Shown: in pieces, positions 1 to 7,220 of the stretch
Layout of the letters: the number at the start of each line of letters is the position of its first letter
How positions within the stretch are numbered: position 1 is the first letter of the stretch
Assembly: GCA_002495185.1 (NCBI GenBank)
Contig: DAEB01000043.1
Location: 1-22,866, forward strand
Reading direction: 5' to 3'
Source: Thermoplasmata archaeon UBA184
GTDB lineage: Archaea > Thermoplasmatota > Thermoplasmata > Lutacidiplasmatales > UBA184
Length of the DNA stretch: 22,866 nucleotides
The notes under the pieces: model-generated
Told to the model about the DNA's origin: nothing
Seen by the model: only the letters and a program-made list of their open reading frames with translations
Database searches by the model: none
Position numbers and translations under genes: made by a program

Positions 1-2
1 GG

Positions 3-1007
3 CGGTACATCTTCTTCATCAACGTCCCGATCGGCATCGTCGCGGTCGCGCTCGGATACCGATTCATCGGAGTCGGGAAGCGCACCAAGGCTCGCCTGGA
101 CCTGGTCGGGATGGTCCTGCTCGCTGCCGTCCTCGGGACGATCGTCTACGGCGCCACCGATTTCGCATCGTATGGGGCTTCGGCGTGGAACCTCTCGTTC
201 GTGGCCACGGGGACCCTTCTGATCGGACCGTTCCTGTGGTGGGAGCGGCGCGCCAAGAGTCCCACCGTGAACCTCGCCCTCTTCCGATCACGCTTGCTAT
301 CGAGGTCGCTGGCCGCCTCCTTCCTTCAGAGCGTCGGGTACCTCGCCACCGTCTTCCTACTGATCATGTATCTGCAAGGAATCCGGGGACTGTCGCCCCT
401 CGACGCGTCCCTCCTCCTCGTTCCGGGGTACGTGCTCTCCTCGGGCATCGCACCGGCGGCCGGGCGCTGGGCCGACCGCTGGGGGGCCGCCCGGTTCGCG
501 ACGGTCGGAATCGGCTGCATGCTCGTGGGCGTCCTCTTGTACGCTCAGGTCGGCACGGCGACCCCTCTCGTCGCAGTCGCCCTGATCTCGCTCATCACCG
601 GGATCGGCGGGGCGCTGTTCTGGCCATCGAACAACAAGGCCGTGATGCAGGAAGCTCCGCCCGAGTACTACGGGGCGGTCTCGGGATTGCTCCGCACGCT
701 GGGGAACGCCGGGACCATCGGGAGCTACACCCTCGTGATCACGGTCGCCGCGCTCGCCGTTCCGAGGTCGGAGGCGTTCGCGGTCTTCGTCGGCGGCGGG
801 GGCGTGATCGGCGCCGTCTCGGCCGGATTCCTGAGCGCGATTCACACCGCCTTCTACGCGATGGCCGTCGTGCTCGTCGCCGCCGCCGTTCTCTCGGCGT
901 CCCGCCAGACGCGCGGGTCCGTCCCGGGGGACGACGCGCGGAGCGGCCGCACCGACCGCCGCCCGACCTCGGCCGGCGACCCGCCCGACGGGCCGAAGTC
1001 TCGGTAA
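3..1007 (+). CDS. MFS drug/proton antiporter, DHA2 (EmrB/QacA) type, 3'-terminal part
   Basis: The open frame runs in from the left edge, so the start is outside the window; 334 residues are visible. The first residues, RYIFFINVPIGIVAVALGYR, match the loop after the central helices of 14-helix DHA2 exporters (family consensus WRWIFFINVPIG). About eight hydrophobic segments follow, then a charged, disordered tail of about 40 residues. A typical member has 450-520 residues, so roughly the first third is missing. Family members export drugs, dyes or metabolites in exchange for protons at the cytoplasmic membrane; the substrate cannot be read from the sequence. An internal ATG at 111 is not the start, because the family motif lies upstream of it. 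The next gene is 145 nt downstream with its own candidate promoter. Confidence 0.9.
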   Translation, partial: RYIFFINVPIGIVAVALGYRFIGVGKRTKARLDLVGMVLLAAVLGTIVYGATDFASYGASAWNLSFVATGTLLIGPFLWWERRAKSPTVNLALFRSRLLSRSLAASFLQSVGYLATVFLLIMYLQGIRGLSPLDASLLLVPGYVLSSGIAPAAGRWADRWGAARFATVGIGCMLVGVLLYAQVGTATPLVAVALISLITGIGGALFWPSNNKAVMQEAPPEYYGAVSGLLRTLGNAGTIGSYTLVITVAALAVPRSEAFAVFVGGGGVIGAVSAGFLSAIHTAFYAMAVVLVAAAVLSASRQTRGSVPGDDARSGRTDRRPTSAGDPPDGPKSR

Positions 1008-1011
1008 TTGG

Positions 1012-1021
1012 CCCCCGGGGG
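1012..1021. terminator. GC palindrome just after the MFS stop codon
   Basis: A perfect 10-nt palindrome (CCCCCGGGGG) begins 5 nt after the MFS stop codon. It could fold at the 3' end of the mRNA, but no T-run follows. Archaeal terminators are usually T-rich, so a role in termination is only a guess. Confidence 0.25.
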
Positions 1022-1152
1022 TCGACCGGCAGGACCACCCCGGAGGTCGGAGCCCGGAGGCACTTCGGGGAGCCTCGACTGCGCAGCTGTCGCCCTCCGC
1101 ACGTTCGATAGGTTTTCAAGGGGGGCGCACGCGTCTAAACGCGAGCCCTCGC

Positions 1153-1977
1153 ATGGCGGCGCTGGTCGTTCCCACGCATCGTCGCCCGCCGGGGATCTAC
1201 CGCGCGGCGCACGCCTTGCGGACGGTCGGCGCGGTGGTCTTCGCGCTCCTCCTTGTCTTCGTCGGAACGGTCGCCTATTCCGCCTACCTGGTCGCCACAT
1301 CGAGCACCGAATCCCACTCGATGTCGGTCCAGTTCGCTTCCAACGGGACGGTCGAGGTGAGCGGAACGTTTTCCCTCTCGAACCCCGGCTGGTATCCGAT
1401 CGAGCGACTCGAGCTCTCCACGCGCGTGGCCAATGGAACCGGAGTGTTGCTCGGCACCGTGCTCGTGGGTCCGACCACGGTCGCGTCCGGAACGACCGGA
1501 GTGTTTCCGTTCGCGGTCGCGATTCCGATCACTCCCTCCGGACCAGCGGCCTCCCTCCTCACGACCGACCAGTACCTCAGTGTCCGCGCATGGGGAAACG
1601 CCACGTACGCCTACCTGTTCCCGGTCTCGGTCTCCCTGACGCAGAACCGCTCGTGGGGGGCACCGTTCGAGGGCCTTCAGGTGAGCGTCGGGGCCCCCGT
1701 CGTACTCGGAGGGCAGGTCTCCGTTCCGGTCCGTATCACCTTCTCGGACCATTCGAGCGCGGACGACGTCGGCACCATGAGCTTCGTCATCGATTCCGCG
1801 AACCTGGTCCCGTGCGGCGGTGCCAACTTCCCGATTTCCGTCGCTGCGGGTACCTACTTCGACCAGACCGAGACGGTCACGCTCGAATCGGGCTGCTCTT
1901 TGTCGGGCGGCCACCTTCTGCTCACGTACACGACGCCCACCGGGACGGTCGCGTTCCCGCCGGAGCCTCTCCCATGA
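1153..1977 (+). CDS. Membrane-anchored exported protein, unknown function
   Basis: A 274-residue protein with a short basic N-terminus and one strong hydrophobic segment at about residues 25-47, then a Ser/Thr/Gly/Val-rich beta-type region. The likely topology is an N-terminal anchor with the rest outside the cell, supported by several N-glycosylation sequons (NGT, NAT, NRS). The segment from residue 50 to 130 alternates like an immunoglobulin-like or LEA/WHy-type beta sandwich, but I do not recognise a family. Two cysteines near the C-terminus (in VPCGG and ESGCS) could form a disulphide. The ATG at 1153 is chosen because the membrane anchor follows directly and a TATA-like TTTTCAAG lies about 37 nt upstream. 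Its stop overlaps the start of the next gene by 4 nt, so the two are probably made together. Confidence 0.75.
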   Translation: MAALVVPTHRRPPGIYRAAHALRTVGAVVFALLLVFVGTVAYSAYLVATSSTESHSMSVQFASNGTVEVSGTFSLSNPGWYPIERLELSTRVANGTGVLLGTVLVGPTTVASGTTGVFPFAVAIPITPSGPAASLLTTDQYLSVRAWGNATYAYLFPVSVSLTQNRSWGAPFEGLQVSVGAPVVLGGQVSVPVRITFSDHSSADDVGTMSFVIDSANLVPCGGANFPISVAAGTYFDQTETVTLESGCSLSGGHLLLTYTTPTGTVAFPPEPLP

Positions 1978-2474
1978 TGGCCGCTCCGCCGCCCCGGCCC
2001 GCGGCGCCCGAAGCCGCGCCGGCGCGGATCCCGTCGCTCAGCTACCGGATCCTGGTCGCCGCGCTACGGCTCATCCCGGGGTTCCTCCTGTTGGTCGCTT
2101 TGCCCGCGGCGGTGCTCACGTTCGTGAACTCGCGGGGCTACGCGATCCCGATCTCCGTGTTCGCCGTCACCGCATGGGGCGTGGCGCTCCTCGTGATCGG
2201 TGCCGCCCAGTATGTCCTGAAGCCGACCCGCGCGTACGGACCGCTCTCGATCGCCTACTCGTCCGTCGGCCTCCTCTACCTGTACTACGCGCTCAGCCTC
2301 TCGCCCTACCGGGTCAGCCTGTCGGGCGGGACAGCCTCGTTCGCGGCGGGCTATGGCACGTTCCTCGAGGTCCTGATGATCGTTCCCGCCCTCGGGATCG
2401 TCTCCGGCCTCCTCACGACGATCGAGGACGCGAGGTCGCCGACGGAACGGCTGCCGTTCGACTTCCCGGCGTAG
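1974..2474 (+). CDS. Small polytopic membrane protein, unknown function
   Basis: A 166-residue protein with a Pro/Ala-rich N-terminus (about residues 3-22) and four hydrophobic segments at roughly 25-50, 58-82, 88-105 and 122-145, ending in a short acidic tail. It starts at the ATG in an ATGA overlap with the preceding exported protein; a second ATG follows immediately at 1977. The overlap implies translational coupling, so the pair may form one membrane complex, with this protein as the integral part. No family or catalytic motif is recognised. It converges with the cyclophilin gene, with only 12 nt between the stop codons. Confidence 0.7.
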   Translation: MMAAPPPRPAAPEAAPARIPSLSYRILVAALRLIPGFLLLVALPAAVLTFVNSRGYAIPISVFAVTAWGVALLVIGAAQYVLKPTRAYGPLSIAYSSVGLLYLYYALSLSPYRVSLSGGTASFAAGYGTFLEVLMIVPALGIVSGLLTTIEDARSPTERLPFDFPA

Positions 2475-2486
2475 GAGCGTCGTCCG

Positions 2487-2957
2487 CTATACGCCAGCGA
2501 CCGTCGCTTCGACGATCCGGACCGCCGAACGGGGTCGGTCGTGCGCGTCGCGCGGAACGGCGGCGATCTTCTCTACGACGTCCTGACCCGAACGCACCTT
2601 GCCGAAGACGGCGTGCTTTCGGTCGAGCCAGGGGGTGGCGGCCAGCGTGATGAAGAACTGACTCCCGCCCGTGTTCGGACCGGCGTTCGCCATCGACAGA
2701 ACGCCGGGACTGTCGTGCTTCAAGGTCGGATGGAACTCGTCGGGAATCTCGTAGCCCGGCCCGCCCGTGCCGTCGCCCTTCGGGCACCCGCCCTGGATCA
2801 TGAAGCCGGGAATCACGCGGTGAAACGTCAGCCCGTTGTAGAACCCTTTGCGGACCAGCGAGACGAAGTTCGCGACCGTCTTGGGGGCTCGGTCGACGTA
2901 GAGGTCGATCCGGATATCTCCGAGCGTCGTGCGAAGGGTCGCCGTGGGCTGTGCCAT
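2487..2957 (-). CDS. Peptidyl-prolyl cis-trans isomerase, cyclophilin type
   Basis: A 156-residue single-domain cyclophilin, the normal minimal length. It catalyses cis/trans isomerisation of Xaa-Pro bonds during protein folding and, without a signal peptide, should act in the cytoplasm. Visible signatures are FHRVIPGFMIQGG with the catalytic Arg at residue 47, the SMAN-GPNTGGSQFFIT core near residues 88-104, the active-site Trp at 110 and the HAVFGKV block at 115-121. An in-frame extension upstream of the ATG at 2957 is open but low-complexity, while the protein from 2957 starts exactly where cyclophilins do. Candidate promoter elements are CTTTTC at 2981-2986 (would give a leaderless mRNA) and the shared palindrome ACTTAAGT at 3006-3013. 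Confidence 0.95.
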   Translation of the reverse strand: MAQPTATLRTTLGDIRIDLYVDRAPKTVANFVSLVRKGFYNGLTFHRVIPGFMIQGGCPKGDGTGGPGYEIPDEFHPTLKHDSPGVLSMANAGPNTGGSQFFITLAATPWLDRKHAVFGKVRSGQDVVEKIAAVPRDAHDRPRSAVRIVEATVAGV

Positions 2958-3005
2958 GGCGGTGGGACGGCCGTCGAGCTGAAAAGAACGACCATCCTCC
3001 CGCGG

Positions 3006-3013
3006 ACTTAAGT
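3006..3013. promoter_or_regulatory. Palindromic TATA-like element between divergent genes
   Basis: ACTTAAGT is a perfect 8-nt palindrome, 49 nt from the cyclophilin start and 54 nt from the zinc-ribbon protein start. Its near-central position suggests one TATA element that could be read in both directions. Confidence 0.35.
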
Positions 3014-3066
3014 GGACGGTCGTTCGTTCGCCGGAACGGTCGGAGGGAGGCTCGCCGTCGAGTCGG

Positions 3067-3594
3067 ATGAACCGGTCGATCGCCCTCTGCGGCATCGTCC
3101 TCATCGCTCTTGGGTTGGCGCTCATCGCGTACCCGATCGCGACCACCGGAAGCGAGGGGCTCGACCTCGAGCTCGAGATGGGCCTCCTCGTCGCTCCCCT
3201 CGGGCTTGTGATCGTGATGCTCGGGGCGCTCGCTCCGGACCCTTCGCGGACCACGGTCGGAGGCACCTTCGGGAACCCCGACACCGCGTTCGAGCGCGCC
3301 GCGGGGCGCGTTCCCGCCCTCGAGCCGCGCGCTCTAAGGGTGTTCAACCCTCACGAGCCGGTCAACTGTCGGTACTGCCGAACGGTCATCGCCGCGGACC
3401 TCGCAATCTGCCCTCGGTGCGCGCGGCCGCGCGAATGCCGAAGCTGCGGTCGTCCGCTCGGCGTCGTGAACGACCACGTCACCTGCCCCGGCTGCTCGCG
3501 ATCGGAGGCGCTCTGCAACTGCCCGTCGCTCGCGCGGGCGCCGCCTCCGACGCGGCCGACCGTTCCCGCCTACCGGAGGCCCCAGCGCCCGTGA
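3067..3594 (+). CDS. Membrane protein with double zinc ribbon
   Basis: A 175-residue protein with two N-terminal hydrophobic segments (about residues 4-25 and 38-55), a linker, and a cysteine-rich C-terminal half. Cysteines fall in pairs: 101/104 with 115/118, then 124/127 with 140/143, the pattern of two consecutive zinc ribbons. Another pair lies at 150/152, followed by a Pro/Arg-rich tail. The ribbons are expected on the cytoplasmic side as a protein- or nucleic-acid-binding module; no exact family is recognised. The gene ends in a GTGA overlap with the RNase HI gene, so the two are translationally coupled, which may link the ribbon protein to RNA or replication work (inference). A promoter may be the palindrome at 3006-3013. 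Confidence 0.75.
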   Translation: MNRSIALCGIVLIALGLALIAYPIATTGSEGLDLELEMGLLVAPLGLVIVMLGALAPDPSRTTVGGTFGNPDTAFERAAGRVPALEPRALRVFNPHEPVNCRYCRTVIAADLAICPRCARPRECRSCGRPLGVVNDHVTCPGCSRSEALCNCPSLARAPPPTRPTVPAYRRPQRP

Positions 3595-4145
3595 CGGACG
3601 ACCGTTCGCTCCCCCGGGGAATCGCGACCCTCGACCGCAGCGCACCGATGGTCGTCCATTTCGACGGCGCGTGTCAGCCGCCGGGGAGCAACGGGGTCGC
3701 CGGCTGGGGATTCACGGTCGAGGGCCCGGGGTACCGATACGAGGATTGTGGACTCGCCACGCGCCCGTTCTCGCCGCACTCGACCAACAATGTCGCGGAG
3801 TACGTGGGCGCGATTCGGGCGCTCGAGCACCTCCGGACGGTCGGATTCGCCGGAGACGTACTAGTGGAAGGCGACAGCGAGCTCATCATCCGACAGATGA
3901 ACGGAGAGTACGAGGTCCGGGCCGAGCACCTGAAGGCGTACTTCGAGTGGCTCCGGACCCTCGCGGGGTCGTTCCGGAAAGTGGAGTTCCGCTGGATTCC
4001 GCGGGAAGAGAACGTCGCCGCGGACGAACTTTCGAAGCGTGCGATTGCGAACGCGTGGGACGACGCCCGTCGCCATCGGCGGGCGAGCCGGGACCCCGAA
4101 GCAGACGCCAACGATCGCGCGACCGGGGACGCTCGCCCGCGGTAG
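3591..4145 (+). CDS. rnhA: Ribonuclease HI family protein
   Basis: RNase HI cleaves the RNA strand of RNA/DNA hybrids, removing primers and R-loops. The four acidic catalytic positions are all visible, counting from the GTG at 3591: Asp25 in HFDGAC, Glu70 in NNVAEY, Asp95 in VEGDSEL and Asp145 in NVAADELS. The fold spans about residues 20-155, followed by a charged, disordered tail of about 30 residues. The GTG start at 3591 makes a 4-nt GTGA overlap with the upstream zinc-ribbon gene and has GGAGG 11 nt upstream. An ATG at 3648 would begin exactly at the domain (MVVHFDGAC) but has no nearby ribosome-binding site. The long open frame upstream of 3591 is only a shadow of the zinc-ribbon gene. 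The lack of a separate hybrid-binding domain and the NNVAEY form resemble archaeal RNase HI. Confidence 0.92.
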   Translation: MTDDRSLPRGIATLDRSAPMVVHFDGACQPPGSNGVAGWGFTVEGPGYRYEDCGLATRPFSPHSTNNVAEYVGAIRALEHLRTVGFAGDVLVEGDSELIIRQMNGEYEVRAEHLKAYFEWLRTLAGSFRKVEFRWIPREENVAADELSKRAIANAWDDARRHRRASRDPEADANDRATGDARPR

Positions 4146-4148
4146 GAA

Positions 4149-4370
4149 CTATCCCCAACGGACGGTGTAGACGAGGGTCTTTCCTTCCATCGCCGCTCGC
4201 GCGCGCGCCGAGTCGACGTACGTGGCGAAGGCGGCGGCGGCCTCGGGAGTGAGTCTCGGTCGAAGCCCGTAGCCGCGGGGTTCACCCTGTCCGAGGAAGA
4301 CGGGATGGGACGGGATCTCTCGGGGCGGTTCGACCGGGAGCGCGGACCCCTTTCGGATCGCCGCGCTCAT
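4149..4370 (-). CDS. Small hypothetical protein (73 aa), second gene of a bicistron
   Basis: A 73-residue protein with a Pro-rich first half, an Ala-rich helical stretch at about 42-62 and a beta-like end (KTLVYTVRWG). No cysteines, membrane segment or known motif are seen. Codons favour G/C in the third position, as in neighbouring real genes. The ATG at 4370 overlaps the stop of a 50-residue ORF upstream (ATGA), which is the best reason to choose this start, although the frame stays open much further upstream as antisense to the M2 peptidase. It converges with the RNase HI gene, with 3 nt between stops. No function can be proposed. Confidence 0.55.
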   Translation of the reverse strand: MSAAIRKGSALPVEPPREIPSHPVFLGQGEPRGYGLRPRLTPEAAAAFATYVDSARARAAMEGKTLVYTVRWG

Positions 4371-4519
4371 GCGACCCAGAGCCCCTCGTGCAGTGCCAAG
4401 TGGATTTCGCCGTGAAGACAGGGAAGGACGGCGAGGGGCATGTCGGCGTCTTCTCCCGTCGGGCCAAAGCAGGCGGGAAGTGACGCGAGAATGGCTCGGC
4501 CATCGGGGTTGTCGGACAC
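4367..4519 (-). CDS. Very small hypothetical protein (50 aa), first gene of a bicistron
   Basis: A GTG-initiated 50-residue frame that starts MSDNPDGRAILASLPACFG, contains LPCLHGEIHLALHEG, and ends WVA. The support is positional. A good TATA box (CTTTATG, minus strand, 4551-4557) is centred 35 nt before the GTG, an in-frame stop lies six codons upstream, and its TGA overlaps the ATG of the 73-aa gene by 4 nt. Codon-position composition (second position poorest in G/C, first and third rich) looks coding by my count. Two Cys and three His might bind metal, but no family is recognised. Alternatives: a chance frame in the leader of the 73-aa gene, or the N-terminal half of one protein split by a frameshift. 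Confidence 0.42.
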   Translation of the reverse strand: MSDNPDGRAILASLPACFGPTGEDADMPLAVLPCLHGEIHLALHEGLWVA

Positions 4520-4550
4520 GGCCTCTGAAGGGTGTCAGACGCACGTCGTA

Positions 4551-4557
4551 CATAAAG
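4551..4557 (-). promoter_or_regulatory. TATA box for the small-gene bicistron
   Basis: CTTTATG on the minus strand, centred 35 nt upstream of the GTG at 4519. A start site about 26 nt downstream would leave a leader of about 9 nt. Confidence 0.5.
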
Positions 4558-4665
4558 CTGAAAGTTGGAGTGGAAACGAAGGGGTCGGAGGGGTCCGGCT
4601 GACGGACCTGCGTGGCGGACAAAGAGCGGACCATTTCTCCGTTGTCGACGGCTCCCACCTCCCTT

Positions 4666-4672
4666 CTTAAAG
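4666..4672 (+). promoter_or_regulatory. TATA box for the M2 peptidase operon
   Basis: CTTAAAG centred at 4669, predicting transcription from about 4695. This supports a start for the peptidase at GTG 4699 or 4708, not the upstream GTG at 4612. The roughly 100 nt between this box and the divergent TATA box at 4551-4557 hold nothing else I can support. Confidence 0.55.
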
Positions 4673-4707
4673 GGGGGGTCGTTCGGCCGAACATCGGAGT
4701 GAGCAGC

Positions 4708-6441
4708 GTGGATGATGATGATTCTGGGCTGGGAAGTTTCCTACACCGGGCAGAAGCGAGGCTCCTCGACCTCTCGGTCGAGTCCCAGGTGGCGGATTGG
4801 GTGTACGACACGTACATCACCCCCGACAGCGAACTGCTCGCCGCCCGGGCGTTCTCCCGACTGATCGGGTCGACCGCGGAACTCGCGAAGGAGTCGACCT
4901 CGTACCCCGTCGAGAACGTCTCGGCCTCGGACGCCCGGAAGGCGAAGCTCCTGCGGCTCTCGCTCCCGCTCGTCGCGCCCTCCGACCCGGCCGAGGCGGA
5001 AGAGCTCTCGCGCCATGTCACGGCGATGCGGGGAACGTTCGCGAAGGAGCGGTTCACGCCAACGGGTTATCCGGAGCCTCTCCCCCTCGAGGCGCTCTCC
5101 CGGATCATGAGCGATAGCCGGGACGCGAGTCTCCTCGAGAACGTCTGGGTCGGCTGGCACGAGGTCGGCCGGGCGATCCGACCGGACTTTGTCCGATACG
5201 TCGAGCTCGCGAACCGCGGCGCCTCCGAGCTCGGCTTCGCGGACACGGGCTCGATGTGGCGCTCGAAATACGACATGGACCCCGAGGCGTTCTCTCGCGA
5301 GGTGGACCGGCTCTGGTCCGAGGTCGAACCCCTCTACCGGTCGCTCCACGCCTTCGTGCGTCGCAAGCTCCGGGACCAGTACGGCGACGCCCTCGTTCCG
5401 GAGCGCGGGCCGATTCCCGCCCATCTCCTCGGGAACATGTGGGCCCAGTCGTGGGAGGGGACGTTCCCTCTGCTGGGACTCCCGCCCGGCACGCCGGACG
5501 TCAACCTCACCTCGATCCTGACGACGAGGAAGTACACGCCGGTCGAGATGGTGCGAACGGCGGAGCGGTTCTTCGTATCTCTCGGGTTCGGACCGCTTCC
5601 CGACACCTTCTGGCAGCGGTCCATGCTGGTCCGTCCCCGCGACCGGGACGTCGTCTGTCACGCGAGCGCGTGGGACGTCGATTTCGTGGAGGACCTCCGC
5701 CTGAAGATGTGCATCGAGATCACGGGGGAGGATTTCATGACGGTCCATCACGAGCTGGGCCACAACTACTACCAGAGAGCCTACGCGCGTCAGCCGTTCC
5801 TCTTCCGCGACAGCGCTCACGATGGCTTTCATGAGGCGATCGGCGACACGATCGCCCTCTCCGTGACCCCCGAGTACCTGCACCGGATCGGTCTCATCGA
5901 CACCGTCCCCGAAGCGGACGGTGACATCGCCCTCCTGCTCCGCCGGGCCCTCGAGAAGGTCGCGTTCCTGCCGTTCGGTCTCGTGGTCGACAAGTGGCGC
6001 TGGGACGTGTTCTCGGGAGAGATTCCCGAGTCGGAGTACAACACCTCGTGGTGGGAGATGCGGCGACGCTACCAGGGAGTGGCTCCCCCGGTGCCGAGGG
6101 ACAACCGTGAGTTCGACCCCGGAGCCAAGTACCACGTGCCGGCGAACGTCCCATACATGCGCTACTTCCTCGCCCACATCCTCCAGTTCCAGTTCCACCG
6201 GGCCCTCGCCCGGGAGGCCGGCGCCACCGGGCCACTTCATCGGGCCTCGATCTACGGCTCGGAGGCGGCGGGCCGCCAGCTCGGCGCGGGCCTCGAGATG
6301 GGGGCGAGCCACGAATGGCCGGACGCCCTCGAGACGATCACCGGCGAACGACGGATGGACTCGCAGGGGCTGCTCGACTATTTCGCCCCGCTGAAGCGAT
6401 GGCTCGACGAGCAGAACCGGGACACTCCGCTCGGCTGGTGA
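4708..6441 (+). CDS. Peptidase family M2, angiotensin-converting-enzyme-like dipeptidyl carboxypeptidase
   Basis: A 577-residue zinc metallopeptidase that should remove C-terminal dipeptides from oligopeptides. The zinc site is HELGH (His348, Glu349, His352) plus Glu376 in GFHEAIGD, 28 residues after His348 as in ACE. Other ACE active-site blocks are present: VVCHASAW (Cys317, His318), Cys335, FLPFGL, WRWDVFSGE, PPVPR, FDPGAKYH, VPYMRYF, LQFQFHRAL and a C-terminal ITGE...LLDYFAPL. Lys474, His476, Tyr483, Arg485 and Tyr486 correspond to testis-ACE Lys511, His513, Tyr520, Arg522 and Tyr523; Cys317/Cys335 match its Cys352-Cys370 disulphide. No signal peptide or membrane anchor is seen, so it is probably cytoplasmic, unlike animal ACE. 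GTG 4708 is chosen for GGAGTGA 5 nt upstream and the TATA box 39 nt upstream; GTG 4699 is an alternative. Its stop overlaps the next gene (GTGA). Confidence 0.93.
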   Translation: MDDDDSGLGSFLHRAEARLLDLSVESQVADWVYDTYITPDSELLAARAFSRLIGSTAELAKESTSYPVENVSASDARKAKLLRLSLPLVAPSDPAEAEELSRHVTAMRGTFAKERFTPTGYPEPLPLEALSRIMSDSRDASLLENVWVGWHEVGRAIRPDFVRYVELANRGASELGFADTGSMWRSKYDMDPEAFSREVDRLWSEVEPLYRSLHAFVRRKLRDQYGDALVPERGPIPAHLLGNMWAQSWEGTFPLLGLPPGTPDVNLTSILTTRKYTPVEMVRTAERFFVSLGFGPLPDTFWQRSMLVRPRDRDVVCHASAWDVDFVEDLRLKMCIEITGEDFMTVHHELGHNYYQRAYARQPFLFRDSAHDGFHEAIGDTIALSVTPEYLHRIGLIDTVPEADGDIALLLRRALEKVAFLPFGLVVDKWRWDVFSGEIPESEYNTSWWEMRRRYQGVAPPVPRDNREFDPGAKYHVPANVPYMRYFLAHILQFQFHRALAREAGATGPLHRASIYGSEAAGRQLGAGLEMGASHEWPDALETITGERRMDSQGLLDYFAPLKRWLDEQNRDTPLGW

Positions 6442-7193
6442 CGGCCGCTGCCCCGACCTGGGTCGCGCGCGAGCGGCGCCGGGTCTCGCGCGAGCTCCGC
6501 GTGGCCCGCTCCGGGGCCGATACCGGACCGCTACGAGCGTATCTCGGGTCCCCGGTGCCGGTGCTCGGAGTCTCGGTCCCGGACCTACGACGGGTCGCGC
6601 GGGGCGCCACCGCCCGAACCCGGGCTTTGCCACCGCGCGAGGCGCGGCGCCTGGTCCGAGAGCTTTGGGATCGACCCACCTTCGAGGAGAAGATGACGGC
6701 GATCGAACTGTTGCGGGGGCCTGCGTTCCGGGACGACGCGAGGGCGTACCGAATGGCCTCGCGCTGGGTGGACGCGGCGTCCGGTTGGGCGCTCTCCGAC
6801 AGCCTCGCGTCCGGTCCGGTCGCGACCTGGGTCGCCGCCGTGCCGTCGCGGTTCGAGGACCTGCACGATTGGGCTCGCTCGAAGAACCTCTGGCGCCGTC
6901 GTGCCTCGACCTATGCGCTTCGTGCCTGGGTGAGGGACGGAGAGCTCGACCGACCGTTCCGGATCCTTGAGCTGCTCCTGGACGACCCCGAGCGCTGGGT
7001 CCAGCGGGCGGTCGGCACCTGGCTTCGGGAATGCTGGAAGGAGGACCGCGCTCGGACGGAGAGGTTCCTCCGGGCGAACGTTGGGCGCCTCTCCCCGGTC
7101 GCGCTCACGGTCGCAACCGAACGAGCTCCCCCGGTCTTCCGGGAAAGACTCCGGAGTGCCTCCCGCCGGGCCCGCGGGCGCCCACGAGCGTAA
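6438..7193 (+). CDS. DNA alkylation repair protein, AlkD-like HEAT-repeat glycosylase
   Basis: A 251-residue, Arg-rich, all-helical protein of the AlkC/AlkD family, which excises alkylated bases while wrapping DNA in HEAT-like repeats. Trp117 and Asp121 (in WALSDSL) have the same +4 spacing as the catalytic Trp109/Asp113 of Bacillus cereus AlkD, and LWRRRAST at 151-158 matches the block carrying the DNA-contacting Arg of that enzyme. The sequence PVPVLGVSVPDLRR near residues 36-49 is the usual N-terminal family block. The GTG at 6438 overlaps the M2 peptidase stop (GTGA), which fixes the start and implies coupled translation; the pairing of a peptidase with a DNA glycosylase has no obvious pathway logic. 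The protein ends in an Arg-rich tail. Confidence 0.85.
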   Translation: MTAAAPTWVARERRRVSRELRVARSGADTGPLRAYLGSPVPVLGVSVPDLRRVARGATARTRALPPREARRLVRELWDRPTFEEKMTAIELLRGPAFRDDARAYRMASRWVDAASGWALSDSLASGPVATWVAAVPSRFEDLHDWARSKNLWRRRASTYALRAWVRDGELDRPFRILELLLDDPERWVQRAVGTWLRECWKEDRARTERFLRANVGRLSPVALTVATERAPPVFRERLRSASRRARGRPRA

Positions 7194-7220
7194 TAGTCTG
7201 CGCGGCCGTCGGCCGGGAAG

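Noticed and set aside
4282..4503. A 73-codon minus-strand frame overlapping the small bicistron
   Set aside because: Its composition (Arg/Pro/Ser/Thr-rich) looks like a shifted frame, and the 50-aa frame fits the TATA box and the ATGA overlap better.
4612..4707. Upstream GTG start for the M2 peptidase
   Set aside because: It precedes the TATA box at 4666-4672, so it would not be on the mRNA; the added residues match nothing in the family.
4741..6633. A 630-codon open frame on the minus strand
   Set aside because: It is antisense to the M2 peptidase; its translation is Arg/Pro/Val-rich and low in complexity, as expected for the complement of GC-rich codons.
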